Notes: a model not told the origin generated them from the sequence alone. DNA of 36,385 nucleotides from Didymodactylos carnosus (GCA_905250885.1 CAJNOQ010001078.1:1-36385); one strand, 5' to 3'; numbered from the stretch's first letter, positions 21,979 to 32,945 are shown. Program-made: numbers and translations.

Positions 21979-22252
21979 TTTAACACTTTTTTGTTCTTGA
22001 ACTATTTTTTTCTTATGAAATACACTTTACTATACTGATAAAATCATCAATTCATTTTCTTAAATTAATTACTGAGCTCATTTCTCTCTTTTTACCAAGA
22101 AAAATAAAACTAACCGAGCTCATTTGTATTAATTTTCAGAGTATAAATTCATTTTCGAGCTCAAATATCTCATGTATATAAAAAATATAATTTTATTACA
22201 ACCGAGTTCATTCTCTCATTTTAAAGCCCATTAAACACACAGAGTTCATTTA

Positions 22253-23321
22253 TTACTTTATCCAGAATCTATACATATTTGGTTTAATGATGGTTCATTT
22301 ATTTTTTTTGAATATTCAAAATCAATAAAACGTCAAATTACAGTTATTACAACATAATAAATATTATGTCCATCTTCGGAATGTATGTACTTCTACCTAA
22401 AAAATTTCATATCCTGATACCGAATTTTTAAAGAAACATGTTTCTTCTATCTCTAACGGCTATACTAATGATTATCATGTGTAATTCAATCAATTTAGAC
22501 GTTCAAGAATCGATCATCATCCATCCATTTTTGACTCTATCCTAATGGATATTTATGTGTTCAAATTTCATTTTAACATTTGGTTAATTTTACATCAGAA
22601 TATTTAGAATAAATAAAGGCGAAGAACTCAGTAGTTTGTACTGTTTTGTACTCCCTACGATCATGCACTATCTGAACTTTTCTTAGGTCAAAATGGATAA
22701 AGAATTTTTTTCCACCAATTTAAGTAAGATAAATGATTTTAATAAAGAACAGAACACGTGAAATGATGTAGTCTAACTAACTCTATTGATATTCGACCTT
22801 ATAATTCGACGTTATAATTTTAAGGAGAAATATATATATGGTGTTATTACTCTGTAATCACGTGTACATTGTAGAACGAAGAATAGTCTAGATTCTTCTT
22901 CTGTGTCATTGATCAGCTGATAACTGTAAGAAGAACATTTTTTTTTTTAATGTTATTCTAAAAAGTCATGAACGAAGCATAAACGAATTATATATAATCA
23001 GAGAGAATTATACGCCATAATATTATGAGATCTGAGAAAATACCTTTTATTAATTGTTGTTGAAAATTAAATGCGGATAATACAACAACTACTAGAATAA
23101 AACATATGAGAACATCTAAGTAAAAGATATCGATGGATGTAATAAATTATTTGATAGCGAAGAATTGAGCTTAAAGTTGAAATGTTATAAAAGAATAAAA
23201 AATCAAACAGAGTTTAGCATCTGAGTCCAATAGTCACATGAATAATTTAGAAGAATTTTTATCGTGTTACTTGACTTTTATTTTGAAATGTTTCTTATGC
23301 ATGCATATACACACATAATTA
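22253..23321. other. Intergenic, no gene seen
   Basis: AT-rich, with stops throughout. It contains the 3' flank of the CCDC115 gene (minus strand) at its right side. No repeat pair or RNA gene was recognised. Confidence 0.5.
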
Positions 23322-23816
23322 TCATTCTTCAATCTTCATTTCATTAACGCTTTCGATCAAAGATTTAGGTTCAATATTTTCTTTGATGTCTTCTATAAGT
23401 ATCATTTTCTCTTTCGATAAACGGTGCATATTGTTCTTTAAACGTTCTAATTTTGTTTGTACATGAATGCACTCAAGAGCTAGATCAATTGATTGTAAAA
23501 AATATTTTTGTCCCTGTTTCAAAGTTTGAGGTGTTAATATACCAAACCATTTTAATGGTGTATTTATCTGTTTTTCGTCGATATGTTTTTCAATTTCATC
23601 TTCATTAAATTCAATATAAGTACAAGGTTGAATAGTATCAGGAAATTGCAGAGAGGATAGTTGATTAACACCCATAATGACGCGTGAACGTGATATTGAA
23701 AAATAACCATTTTTCATCGACTGTTCTAACAATAATTTTAAATTTAATAAATGTCCAAATGTTTGAAGATAATCTAATGTTAAGTCATCAAGTTGTTTAC
23801 AAACAGTATCAACCAT
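23322..23816 (-). CDS. CCDC115: CCDC115 (Vma22-like V-ATPase assembly factor)
   Basis: Single exon, 164 aa, close to the length of animal CCDC115. Two conserved blocks identify it: GYFSISRSRVIMGVNQLSSLQ at about 37-57, matching the family's G-x-x-S-x-A-R-x-x-M-G segment, and PLKWFGILTPQTLKQGQKYF at 87-106, the signature of the family. The ends are helical: residues 5-35 and about 107-150 are predicted coiled coil from their heptad-like leucine pattern. With TMEM199 the protein helps assemble the V0 sector of the vacuolar proton pump in the ER, as Vma22 does with Vma12 in yeast. The ATG at 23816 is immediately preceded on its strand by GCTTTTAG, a splice acceptor, which favours this start and suggests trans-splicing with almost no native leader. 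No defects seen. Confidence 0.85.
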   Translation of the reverse strand: MVDTVCKQLDDLTLDYLQTFGHLLNLKLLLEQSMKNGYFSISRSRVIMGVNQLSSLQFPDTIQPCTYIEFNEDEIEKHIDEKQINTPLKWFGILTPQTLKQGQKYFLQSIDLALECIHVQTKLERLKNNMHRLSKEKMILIEDIKENIEPKSLIESVNEMKIEE

Positions 23817-23824
23817 CTAAAAGC
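23817..23824 (-). other. Candidate trans-splice acceptor for CCDC115
   Basis: On the minus strand GCTTTTAG directly abuts the ATG at 23816. It could alternatively be the acceptor of an unseen 5' non-coding exon. Confidence 0.4.
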
Positions 23825-24852
23825 AACGTATAAAACTGTATCGGAGACGAAAATTATCTCGAATTATCCTCATATATTTCAAAGAAATGCATTGTTCGAT
23901 CTAACACTATGGTATGATTCAATATACGATCGATTCATTATATTTTATCAGATTTTTTCATTGTTTAATAAATAGATTTAGTTCAATATGTCTTCAAATC
24001 TCTATATGCCATACACTTTTCGATTAGATTCAAATTTTAAAAATTTTTGTTCAATCCATTATTTTTCCAGTTAAAGAATAGCAACAGTCGATAAATCTAT
24101 TGATCGAACGTAAGCATATTTTTCTTTTACATAGAACTATCCTTCTGGTAAACACACATTCCTATCTATTCAATATGCCACAATATTTTTAACTAACTAA
24201 ATTCTTAATCTACACTTTACTTTTATCTGTAGTCAGAGGACGGTATGTCATCTCTTTTACTGCATAATTTATCCATTTTCATTTATTTATTTTTACTACA
24301 AACCGTCCTGAACGTAATACACCCGATGAACATACGTATCTAAATTTTATTTTTTTACGTCCAAAATGTCTGTCAAAATTTATGTGTAGAAGGAGAGAAG
24401 AAACAACGAGTCCTACGAAAACTGTAGACAAAAGAAAGAATATACTAGAAGATGAAGTATAGTAGAAAATAAAACATAATCGAGATGATTTCACTCACCA
24501 TAAACAGTTCAAGAAAACGATATATATCCATGTAATTATATTTTTCATTTACAAACAAAGCGGTAGGTAATTGCAACTTTATTTAGCTATCAGAATAAAA
24601 GGTCTCGGCTAAGAAGTCGAGGAAAGAATCTCCTAATCTTTTGATTTAAACACATGTTTGTCTTATGTGACAACATTTAGAAGAAAAGATTTCTCACAGT
24701 AGATTATGGTTCGGTTAATCAGTAGAGATATGTTAAGAGAATACGTCTTAAAAGTCACATCTGTAACAGAGTTATTTGAAGTTGGAGGCTCGAGAATTTT
24801 CTAAAAAACCAATTACATAACCGCTAATAAATCATCTATGCCCTCCTCTTGT
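23825..24852. other. Intergenic between CCDC115 and B-box gene A
   Basis: Divergent promoter region of two genes. A 71-codon minus frame at 24279-24494 is hydrophobic and then basic (FFLLSTVFVGLVVSSLLLH, then RKKIKF). It resembles the end of a transporter, but it has no partner exons that I can join, so it is left unassigned. I see nothing else. Confidence 0.4.
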
Positions 24853-24862
24853 TCTCTTTTAG
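24853..24862 (+). other. Candidate trans-splice acceptor for B-box gene A
   Basis: TTCTCTTTTAG ends 32 nt before ATG 24895, after a strong pyrimidine tract. Confidence 0.4.
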
Positions 24863-24894
24863 AACGATCAATTCATTCTTTTTATTATTAAAAC

Positions 24895-27393
24895 ATGATT
24901 AGTGAATATAAATCATTTATATGTTCAGAATGTGAAAGACCGCGTGATATTGTATGCAAACATTGTTCACGAAGTTATTGCGAAATATGTGCAAGTTTTC
25001 ATCGTGCCGAAATATTTAATCAAATGCGTGATATTCTCAATCAAATGACATTAAATCGTGAACAAGGGATAAAAGAAGTGAAAGAATTTATTGAAAAACA
25101 AGCACAAGATGCCAAAGATCAAGCAAGAATTTTAGTTGAAGATGTTATTCGACGAGTAAAATATTCATTAAGAAATATAGACAATTATGTAGAAGAACGA
25201 CGAATAAGAAAATTGAATCGATTGAGTAAGTCAAAGAGAACTGATTCGAATCAGTTGTTTTTTTTATCCAATTTTAACGAAACTTTCAGCAATCAAAAGT
25301 GGTGAAACCAAAAATTATTCAGTTTAACATGTTTTGTTGTCTATCAGTGTAAAAACTAGACTTTTTAACATGTCATACGAGGCTCGAGACTGTTTTAAAC
25401 TCAACTAAACACTTATATCTAATTTCTATACGCAATATTTCAGATTTTGCTTTACGAATTTTAGGTGACCATTTTTAAATTAAATACCCAATATAAACAG
25501 TTTCGAATGTACAGAGACCATGATTTTTTTTCAAGGACAAAAATTTATTTCAAAAAACAAAAAAATAGTTCAATTCTTTTCGTTTGCTATCTCATAAAAC
25601 AAATTATCTCAAAACGTGAAAGCGTGTGGAAAAACTGCTCTAAAGAATAAGTCAAATTGGTCTTTTATTCAGATTGGCCTACTAATCTGGGGAGGTGTTT
25701 AGAGTTTACTGGTACAAACTTGTACTCAATTGAATCATATCCTTTTTAGACGAAAATATTTGACTATAAAAACCTACGTACTCTGAAAAAGAAATTTATA
25801 TTGAATTCTCCTTGTTACAGAGCATATTTTGACAAGTTATTTTTTGGAAACTTTTAGAAATCTGCCAAAAAAACTATAAAAAGTTAAACATTGATACAGA
25901 ATCTGAAATGAAGCAGTTAAGACCGCACGCTTTTAAACATACTTCAATATCGAAGTTTTGGAGAAAACTTATGAAGTATTTGGCAGTGGAGAAGTTCTGT
26001 AAAATTGAGATGAACAAAGGAAAGAGCAAACTTTTTAGGGAGATGAATAAAGTTAAACTGGTGGTTGAGTAGAAAAACTCTCAGACGTAGTAAATAGTGC
26101 ATACGATCAGGGATGAGATTCCCCTGAAATGTTTCTCCTTTCTCCCGAGGAATTTTTAAAGTCTCTGTGGTCAACGAGTAAACGCGAAAATGACTTTCTT
26201 GTTGACTCCGGGATACTTTCTCCTTAGAAAATTCCCCCCTGTAAAAAAACCAAACGAGAGCTATGGTAGTAGACGAAGCTTTATTCTATTTTACAATAAA
26301 AAAAATTAATGAAATAGTTATTTCCTTATAAAAGCTGAATTGAAGCAATGAAAGACGACAGCAGTTTTGTATTTTAAAATGGTTGCACTTTGTTTCGATC
26401 TTTAATTCGACACAGCTATTTTTTTTTGTTTTGCTTTAGATGAGGCATTAAAAATATTTGATAAAGACTTTGAGCTGTTACAGACACATTATAATGAAGA
26501 AAAATTCTTATCGTCAAAACAACTGTGTGAATTACGTTCCAGTTATGCGGCGAATATGTTTGAACAACGAAAAAATGATCAATCAACAATACCAACACAG
26601 ACCGAAGAACAAAAAGAAAATGAAATATTTTTCAAAAACTATCGACTCTATAAAGATTTGTTGAATCTTCGAGAAAAATGGTCATTTTTGAAACCGGCAA
26701 TGACAACAAGTTATCATCCTGACAAAAAAGAATTCACATTAGATAAAGTATTAACATTTTTAGAATATCGACACGATCGAATTATTGATGATTATCGAGA
26801 ATATTTAGAAACAAAAAATAAACGTAAGAAACGTAAGGAGAGAGGGATCCATCGTACATACGCCAGAAGTCACAGACTGGAACTAATAGGAAAACAAACA
26901 GATATTTTTTTTTTCACTTCACAGGGACGAACTTTGTTTCTCGAACAATTCTAACTAATTGAAATGTAACTAGAGAACATGGATAAAGAGATTGATTTTG
27001 AGGAGGTTTCGAGTATTGTAGGTGTTACTGTGTCTGATCGGGTTCGAAGATAGTTTTTCTGATATTGTTTATATCCGAGCTATTTTGACTTGTTTAGTAC
27101 CGGTTGATCACAGAAATGAAGCGTTATTAAATACTTTGTCATTTTTTCAAAAAAAATCAAAATTAGTGGAAGAAGCCCAAAATTTTTCCTATTGTACAAG
27201 TAAAAATACTAATGATAAAATAACAGCCGAAGAGTCCATAGCAGAGCAAGACGACACAATATACGGTTCATTAAAACTCCAAGATAATAGAGAGGAAGAA
27301 CCATCCTCTTGGAATTCATCTAATAACAGTGATTATGACGAAGATGAGCCAAGTACGGTGATTGGTGACGATTTAATATGCAAAACTAAATGA
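24895..27393 (+). CDS. B-box-like zinc-finger coiled-coil protein (paralogue A)
   Basis: Exons 24895-25225, 26440-26823 and 27098-27393; 336 aa. The structure was fixed by alignment to paralogue B. Residues 10-36 hold C10, C13, C21, C24, C29, C32 and H36, a B-box-like zinc finger (CSECERP...CKHCSRSYCEICASFH). Then comes a long, charged, probably coiled-coil region (FIEKQAQDAKDQAR; joined over intron I as RLNEALKIFDKDFELL). The best conserved block is FLEYRHDRIIDDYREYLE, followed by LLNTLSFFQKK. The tail is acidic and serine-rich. Layout recalls TRIM proteins without RING or C-terminal receptor domain; no function can be stated. Intron I is 1,214 nt, far longer than others here, and absent from B. 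The tail is about 30 residues shorter than B's and lacks its last conserved helix. It could be a live gene or a recently decaying copy; frames and splice sites are intact. Confidence 0.75.
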
Positions 27394-28490
27394 CGCATAA
27401 TTAAGAGTAAGTTTCTCTGAAAGTTATACGAAAGTGAGAATACATATTCTCCGGTTTATCTCATTTTTACATATGTTCTAGAGCATAATGAATTGAGTGC
27501 ATATCAGAGGTACAGAACCTACCCGTCAGAATGAAAAAAACTTTCCCCGACAGAAAAATTTCTTAAAAGAAATCCTCAGTAGTATTAAAATAGTTTTTCT
27601 ACAATTATTTTTCAGCAAAAATGCTACTTCGTTAAAATTTTTCAGAAAAGTTTCCCCGAATCAAAAAACCTTTTTCCCAACGGCCGTCGGAGCATCGAAT
27701 ATACTCTGCATGTCTGGTATATATTAATATAAATAGATATAAATCCTTTTTCTCATGCTCATAGAAAATAAGTGAAAAAGCAATCAAATCTGGGAATATG
27801 TACTCTTATTTTCTAGTATAACTTTTAGGAAAAATCACTCTTAATGAAACTGATGCTCGTACAACATCGATCCAATAACAGTAAACTTTTTGAATTATTT
27901 ATAAATGTTTTAGATTTCTCGTGTATATATTTTTCTTTTTATGTGTGAACGTTTGAGTGTAAAATGTTTGTAGTAAATAAACAAGAAACAAACGTTACAT
28001 GAATTTATGTGAAAAAAACATGATGTGTGCAGTTAAAGAACGGATGAAATAAAAGAAAAACAGAATCGATAATTGTAGTTCTCATTCTCAATAGGATGTG
28101 TCGAGTATCAAAAATGAAATAAGCAAACTTTCTCTGTAAAATAAGTTCCACTCATATCTGTCTCATCATTCACAATTCATAGTATAAGATGAAGTTCAAG
28201 TTTATTCTCGCGCTCTCTAGTTTTGAAATAAAGCGAGTGCGTTTCCTCTTCTATTTTTCCGTCGAATTCGAAAGGTTCACAAGATTTCTCACCTATCTTG
28301 ATTGCGAACGCCAACCAAAGGAAGGCGTAAGCATTATCCTGTATTCAGAAATATTTTTAGACCTCGGGGTGTCTTTGAAGGATCTCGAGAAAACTTCTTA
28401 AATTTATATCAGATTACGAAGCTTACACATCAAATACGATAAACAATCATAACGTATTTTAGATAGTACCCTAGCGAATACCTACAGAAG
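27394..28490. other. 3' flank of gene A, no gene seen
   Basis: AT-rich. Frames at 27497-27727 and 28189-28401 lack any recognisable domain. The stretch 27530-27690 repeats AAACTTTCCCCGA-like and TTTCCCCGAA-like pieces, perhaps an old mobile fragment. Confidence 0.4.
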
Positions 28491-30243
28491 AAGTGATAAG
28501 TAACATTGAAGGCGGACAAACGCATTAAATAGTACATAAAATGAGGAATCAGAACTCTTATCCATTAACTTTTGGCCAAGCTAGCCCAAAAGTGACTACG
28601 TTTGCCTCACGAATATACTTTAAATCGTTTTCAAACGTGTAAAACTGACATATTTTAGCGTATTATTATCACTTGATTATGTAATTTGATATATTATGTA
28701 TAGAAAATGACAAAAAATTTAATTTTGACATGCTTTAATTCGTTGGCAAAAAATTTTAGCCAATTCAAACTCACGTCAGATTTCTCAGTAAAACGTACAT
28801 ATCCGATCATCTATGCAGTACAAATGTAGTTCAGCTGCTGCTGTCACCTAGCGATTTTGAGAGAAAAGATTTTGTAACGAAGTTAATTTAATCTGCGAAA
28901 TTTAAGAAATAATTAATTTAAGAGACATTGCACGGTGGATGCGAACGAAGTTGTTCAATCGATGTCTGGCTTTTCCGATCAAACCTTCTATCATGGTAAA
29001 CTCTACAATGTATTTTTTCTTCAACCTTAACTTTTTTGATACGCCGAAGAATTTCGCTAAATAGCAACGATTTCCAAAAGTTTAAATGCGCCATAAAGCT
29101 TCTTTTAGACTTTGATGGTCCAAGATCAGCAGATTCTAACACCACCAGAGCCTCCGAATTCTAACAGGCATCGGACAAGAAAATCAAATTTTGATTGGAG
29201 CCTTATTTCATTGCGGAGCCACTTTTGAATTCCATTATACCTCAGGCAAGTCACTCAGTTAAATTGAAGTCATAATTTCCTGTAATCACGTACCTGTACT
29301 ATATGTGAACTTTTTAAAATAACATATGACTTTTCTCATTAAACCAAAAGCTGGTTTGATTAAACGAGTTTGAGATAAAATTGTGCCTTATTATCAAAGC
29401 AATATATAATTACATATTGTGAGAAATATGTCAGAATATCATTCTACCAGAGACGTCTGCATCACCCGTAGTGCACCTGCACTTCTAATCTCTTCCCGTG
29501 CGTTTTTTTCGGTCGATTGACTAATCGATCTGACACAGTTCATGATGATTGGAGAAAAAGCTGCGATTTCATGGTGCACAATCGCAGTTACCATGAGCTG
29601 TGACGGATCGATTAGTCAATCAACCAAAAAAAACCTTATGGGTTAGGACGCGCCCACTACGGCCGGAAGAAAAAATACATATTAGAGCCGGAAAGAAGTA
29701 GCTGATTTCCATATATTGATAGTTTCACTTTTGTCATATTAGTGTTTTCCTTAGAAGAATTCAGTTCTAGAACGAATAAGTTCAAATGTTTGCTATTTCT
29801 TCTTCTCAACGGCATGACCAACCATATGATCTGAGTATTATAAATTTGGAGTTAGATGACTGGAATGTTTATGTTGTTTTTAAGTCACACTTTGGAAGGT
29901 ATACTGATGAAGCTTTCAAATCTCGTTGATTGATCTATTACTCATGAGTATAAAGAGTCTACATCTTTAACAGATGAAACGTTGGTTATGTAATCTTGAT
30001 TTCGTAGTAATAGCATATCTTTATCATTTTCTATACATAATATATCAAATTACATAATCAAGTGATAATAATACGCTAAAATATGTCATTTTTACACGTT
30101 TGAAAACGATTTAAAGTATATTCGTGAGGCAAACGTAGTCACTTTTGGGCTAGCTTGGCCAAAAGTTAATGGATAAGAGTTCTGATTCCTCATTTTATGT
30201 ACTATTTAATGCGTTTGTCCGCCTTCAATGTTACTTATCACTT
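28491..30243. mobile_element. Foldback element, 220-bp inverted arms
   Basis: The arm at 28491-28710 (starting AAGTGATAAGTAACATTGAA) is mirrored nearly perfectly by 30023-30243. The interior of about 1.3 kb has no confident gene; the minus frame at 28918-29145 (75 codons, basic) may be a relic. A separate hairpin MITE lies inside at 29502-29634. The near identity of the arms suggests a fairly recent insertion or strong foldback-driven conversion. The superfamily is unknown and no clear target duplication was found. It lies between the two converging B-box paralogues. Confidence 0.7.
29502..29634. repeat. 133-bp perfect-arm hairpin (MITE-like)
   Basis: The 43-bp arm 29502-29544 (containing GATTGACTAATCGATC) is mirrored at 29592-29634 with about four mismatches. 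The loop itself contains another near-palindrome, CATGGTGCACAATC with GCAGTTACCATG. It could form a long hairpin RNA or a cruciform. It is nested in the 28491-30243 element. Confidence 0.7.
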
Positions 30244-30905
30244 AAACAAAGCAAAAGCCTGTTTTTTCTGTATATGAGTCAAGAGTGAATATATTCAGAA
30301 TAAGATAACATTGCATCAGACACAAGACAGAAACAGTAGGTTTATGTATGCGAGTAGAGTGAAACTTTCTGCATAGGATGTAATATACTCTGAGCACAAA
30401 GTTTTAACTTTAGCTACAAGGAAAAACATTAGTCCGCCGGTAAAGCCTACCACAAACTTCTACATCTAAAATTGCTACTTTTTTTCATTATAATACATCT
30501 AATTCATTGTTATAAAAATGGCTCTATTTATTTTTATTTACATAATTGAAATAACAGATGCAATCAATAGGTGCAAAAACAAATAAAGGAAAAGGTTCTA
30601 ATCACAAAAGAAATACACATTCTCAGTATTTAGCTGATTTTAAGACAAGCACATGCAGTATGAGTACCGTAACAGCAATAAGAATAATAATTAGCAAAAA
30701 TGAGATAAACACGAAAGTATCAGAGTAGATAAGAAAAATTTAGATGAGACAAATAAGTCTAAATACATAAAAAAACCACATGTAGATCCCAGAAAAAAAC
30801 AGATTTTTCTCTCAGCTTCTTTTTACCAATAGTTTTTAAGTTAATTGTTCTACCAGACGTACCATGAGTCACACACATGCTTGTGTCTGTTAAACGTATA
30901 ATAAT
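30244..30905. other. 3' flank of paralogue B, no gene seen
   Basis: AT-rich spacer between the foldback element and the 3' end of the minus-strand gene. I see no coding frame, RNA or repeat. Confidence 0.5.
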
Positions 30906-31085
30906 TTACATAACTGCTTTAATATCAAATTGGTTTTCCACTTTTCTTAGTGTATCTACTAGTTTTTGAAAATTTTGATCACACTCGGTTAATTTTTTCG
31001 CATTTATAGTGTCGTGTTCTTGCTGATCATCTTCATAATCATGATAGTTAACCGCTTGCCAGCTACTTTCACCATCTTGACTACT

Positions 31086-31120
<35 letters not shown>

Positions 31121-32909
31121 TATTATTATTATCCTCTATAGTTGTTGTCGAAATAACAATACCATGTTTTTTATCTTCAATCTCTAATAGTGCAGGTGGT
31201 TTTTCGATGATTTCAATCGTTGTTGCTGTTATTTCTTCTTTTTTGCTATCATTAACAACGGCTGTATTTGATTCTTGATTTGTTGTCAATGATGTTGTTG
31301 TTGATTGTGAAAAATCTTCTTGATCTTTGCTATCAGGTATAATGACACATTCATCAGCAGTATAATAAAAATTATAAAATTCTTTAACATTACATTTCTT
31401 CGCTGAAGTATACAAAAATAGTACGAACTATTAACAAACTGGTGTACGTTAATAGTAAAGACCAGGCTTCCTAATCAGTGGGAGGGCAAGTTCCTCCCTA
31501 AAACATTTTTGGACTTTCCGGCAAAATCTTTGACGTTTTTCCACAAGCAACTTTCTGCCAAAATTTAGAAAACTTTTTTCGTCAGCCACTTTCAGAGAAG
31601 AAAGTTTTTTAGCCCCTCCCATCCCTGAGAACAATCGGAAATCCTGGTAATATAAAGACATGGAAAATCCAACAAATGATAGTATAACAAACGAATAACT
31701 TACTGAAAAAACTCAATTCATTCAATAGTTCATCACTTGTTTTCAATGATAAGACTAAAAAAACAAAAAATCAATTGTGATAAAAAAAACCGAGATCTAC
31801 GAACATCCTTAGCGGAAACAAAATCGTATAGCTAGTATAACTTTTTTCCTGCTAGGAATCGAATAATCAGAGTAAAGAACCTCTTCACTTTTAAACAGGC
31901 CAGGTTTTTAAAAAATGACTCAAAATTTCAGTAATTTTTTACTTTAAATCCGATGGGTGCCTACATTAATCGATACATGCGTGATCCGTTTTATCTGGTT
32001 ACCTTTTGTTTCTTCTTTTGAGCTCAAATGCTCACGATAGTTTTCTAAAACTCGATCATGTCTATATTCCAAAAATGTGAGAATTTTATCCAACGAAATA
32101 TCTTTTTTTGATGGAAAATAAACCGTTGTCAATGCAGCTTCTAGAACAGTCAAACAGAATATGTTTCAGTAAAGGCTAAGATTAAATAACAATATAATTT
32201 ACGAAAAAATGTCCATTTTTGTCTGAGATTAATTAATTCATCATAAAAACGATAATTTGAAAAAAATTCTTCATTCTGCTCTTGTTCATTTGTTGCTTTT
32301 GGTTTTTCATTAATTTTACCCATACGTTCGAAAACAACATGATCAAACATATTGTACGCATATTTTTTACGGAAATCCATTAAAATATCAGCTGAAAAAT
32401 AAAAAATTGAAATAGATTAACTAAACCAATATGGTTAAATAATTCATACCTGACAGAAAAATTTCTCGAACCAACTTCTCTTGTAATAATTTTTTATCTT
32501 TATCAAATTTTTCCAAACATTCATTTAATCGACCTAGTTTTGCTTGACGACGATTATCGATGTATTGATAAATATTTTTTGATGCAGTCATTATTCTATT
32601 TATGGCATCATCAACAAGTTGTTTAGCTTGGTCTTGTGCATCTTGTGCTTGTTTATTAATAAACTTGACGACTTCTTCGACACCTTTACTTCGATTTGTG
32701 ACCATTTGTGAATGAATCAATGACATTTCATTTAAGATATGTCTACGATGTGACATAAAACATAAGTAACAATAATGTTGATTACAATGACGACAAACAA
32801 CTTCTGAATGTTGACTACACATTGATTCAACACAAATCGACGTTTGAATTTGAACGGAACGAAGTTTTGTTTGAATAGAAGTTGTAGATGATTGAGAAAG
32901 GGATAACAT
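30906..32909 (-). CDS. B-box-like zinc-finger coiled-coil protein (paralogue B)
   Basis: Five exons on the minus strand: 32909-32450, 32391-32203, 32140-32003, 31754-31704 (51 nt) and 31402-30906; 444 aa. Introns are 58, 62, 248 and 301 nt. The zinc finger at residues 31-57 follows the B-box plan C31-x2-H34-x4-C39-x2-C42-x4-C47-x2-C50-x3-H54-x2-H57. A helical region shared with paralogue A follows (FINKQAQDAQDQAKQLVDDA, RLNECLEKFDKDKKLLQ), then FLEYRHDRVLENYREHL, then LLNELSFF from the small exon 4. The C-terminal third is low-complexity (Thr/Ser, a run of ten Asp), with a final helix, NFQKLVDTLRKVENQFDIK. Exon 4 was found only because paralogue A carries the same residues in one exon. The true start is ATG 32909; a strong acceptor, TTCGTTGTAG, precedes it. 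The role is unknown; a scaffold or ubiquitin-related adaptor is only a guess from the B-box. Confidence 0.78.
31088..31132. repeat. (ATC/ATT)n triplet run inside paralogue B
   Basis: About ten CAT/ATC units and four ATT units in the last exon encode, on the minus strand, four asparagines followed by ten aspartates. Such triplet tracts are prone to length change. Confidence 0.9.
31476..31627. repeat. Possible small hAT-like insert in intron 4 of paralogue B
   Basis: The + strand begins CAGTGGGAGGGC and ends GCCCCTCCCATCCCTG, whose inverse is CAGGGATGGGAGGGGC: an imperfect pair of CAG-starting termini, 152 bp apart, inside the intron that paralogue A lacks. The flanking 8-mers do not match, so this is tentative. 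Confidence 0.25.
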
Positions 32910-32935
32910 TTTTATTAAATGATCAATCAATCAGT

Positions 32936-32945
32936 CTACAACGAA
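32936..32945 (-). other. Candidate trans-splice acceptor for paralogue B
   Basis: On the minus strand TTCGTTGTAG ends 26 nt before ATG 32909, with no exon seen upstream. Confidence 0.4.

Larger units (their letters stand above)
20496..22252. mobile_element. Foldback element with GAGCTC-rich arms
   Basis: The left arm (20496-20600 plus 21175-21443) is mirrored by 21902-22252 in reverse complement. Identity is high and includes stretches of 40 or more bp without change. The arms carry repeated AAATGAGCTCGGTT-type motifs with the palindrome GAGCTC. The left arm is split by a later hAT insertion. The central about 450 bp holds FLYWCH-like coding remains, which suggests a Mutator-like origin. No transposase core was found, so this copy is internally deleted. 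Confidence 0.7.

Noticed and set aside
24279..24494. Hydrophobic 71-codon minus-strand frame, possible transporter terminus
   Set aside because: No partner exons could be joined with consistent phase, and the basic tail matches no family I can name.
26108..26235. CAGGGATGAG...CCCCCCTG as a second hAT insertion in intron I of paralogue A
   Set aside because: The ends pair poorly and the flanking 8-mers differ.
27167..27393. Alternative acceptor at 27166 for the last exon of paralogue A
   Set aside because: Alignment with the small exon 4 of paralogue B supports the upstream acceptor at 27097, which also has the better pyrimidine tract.
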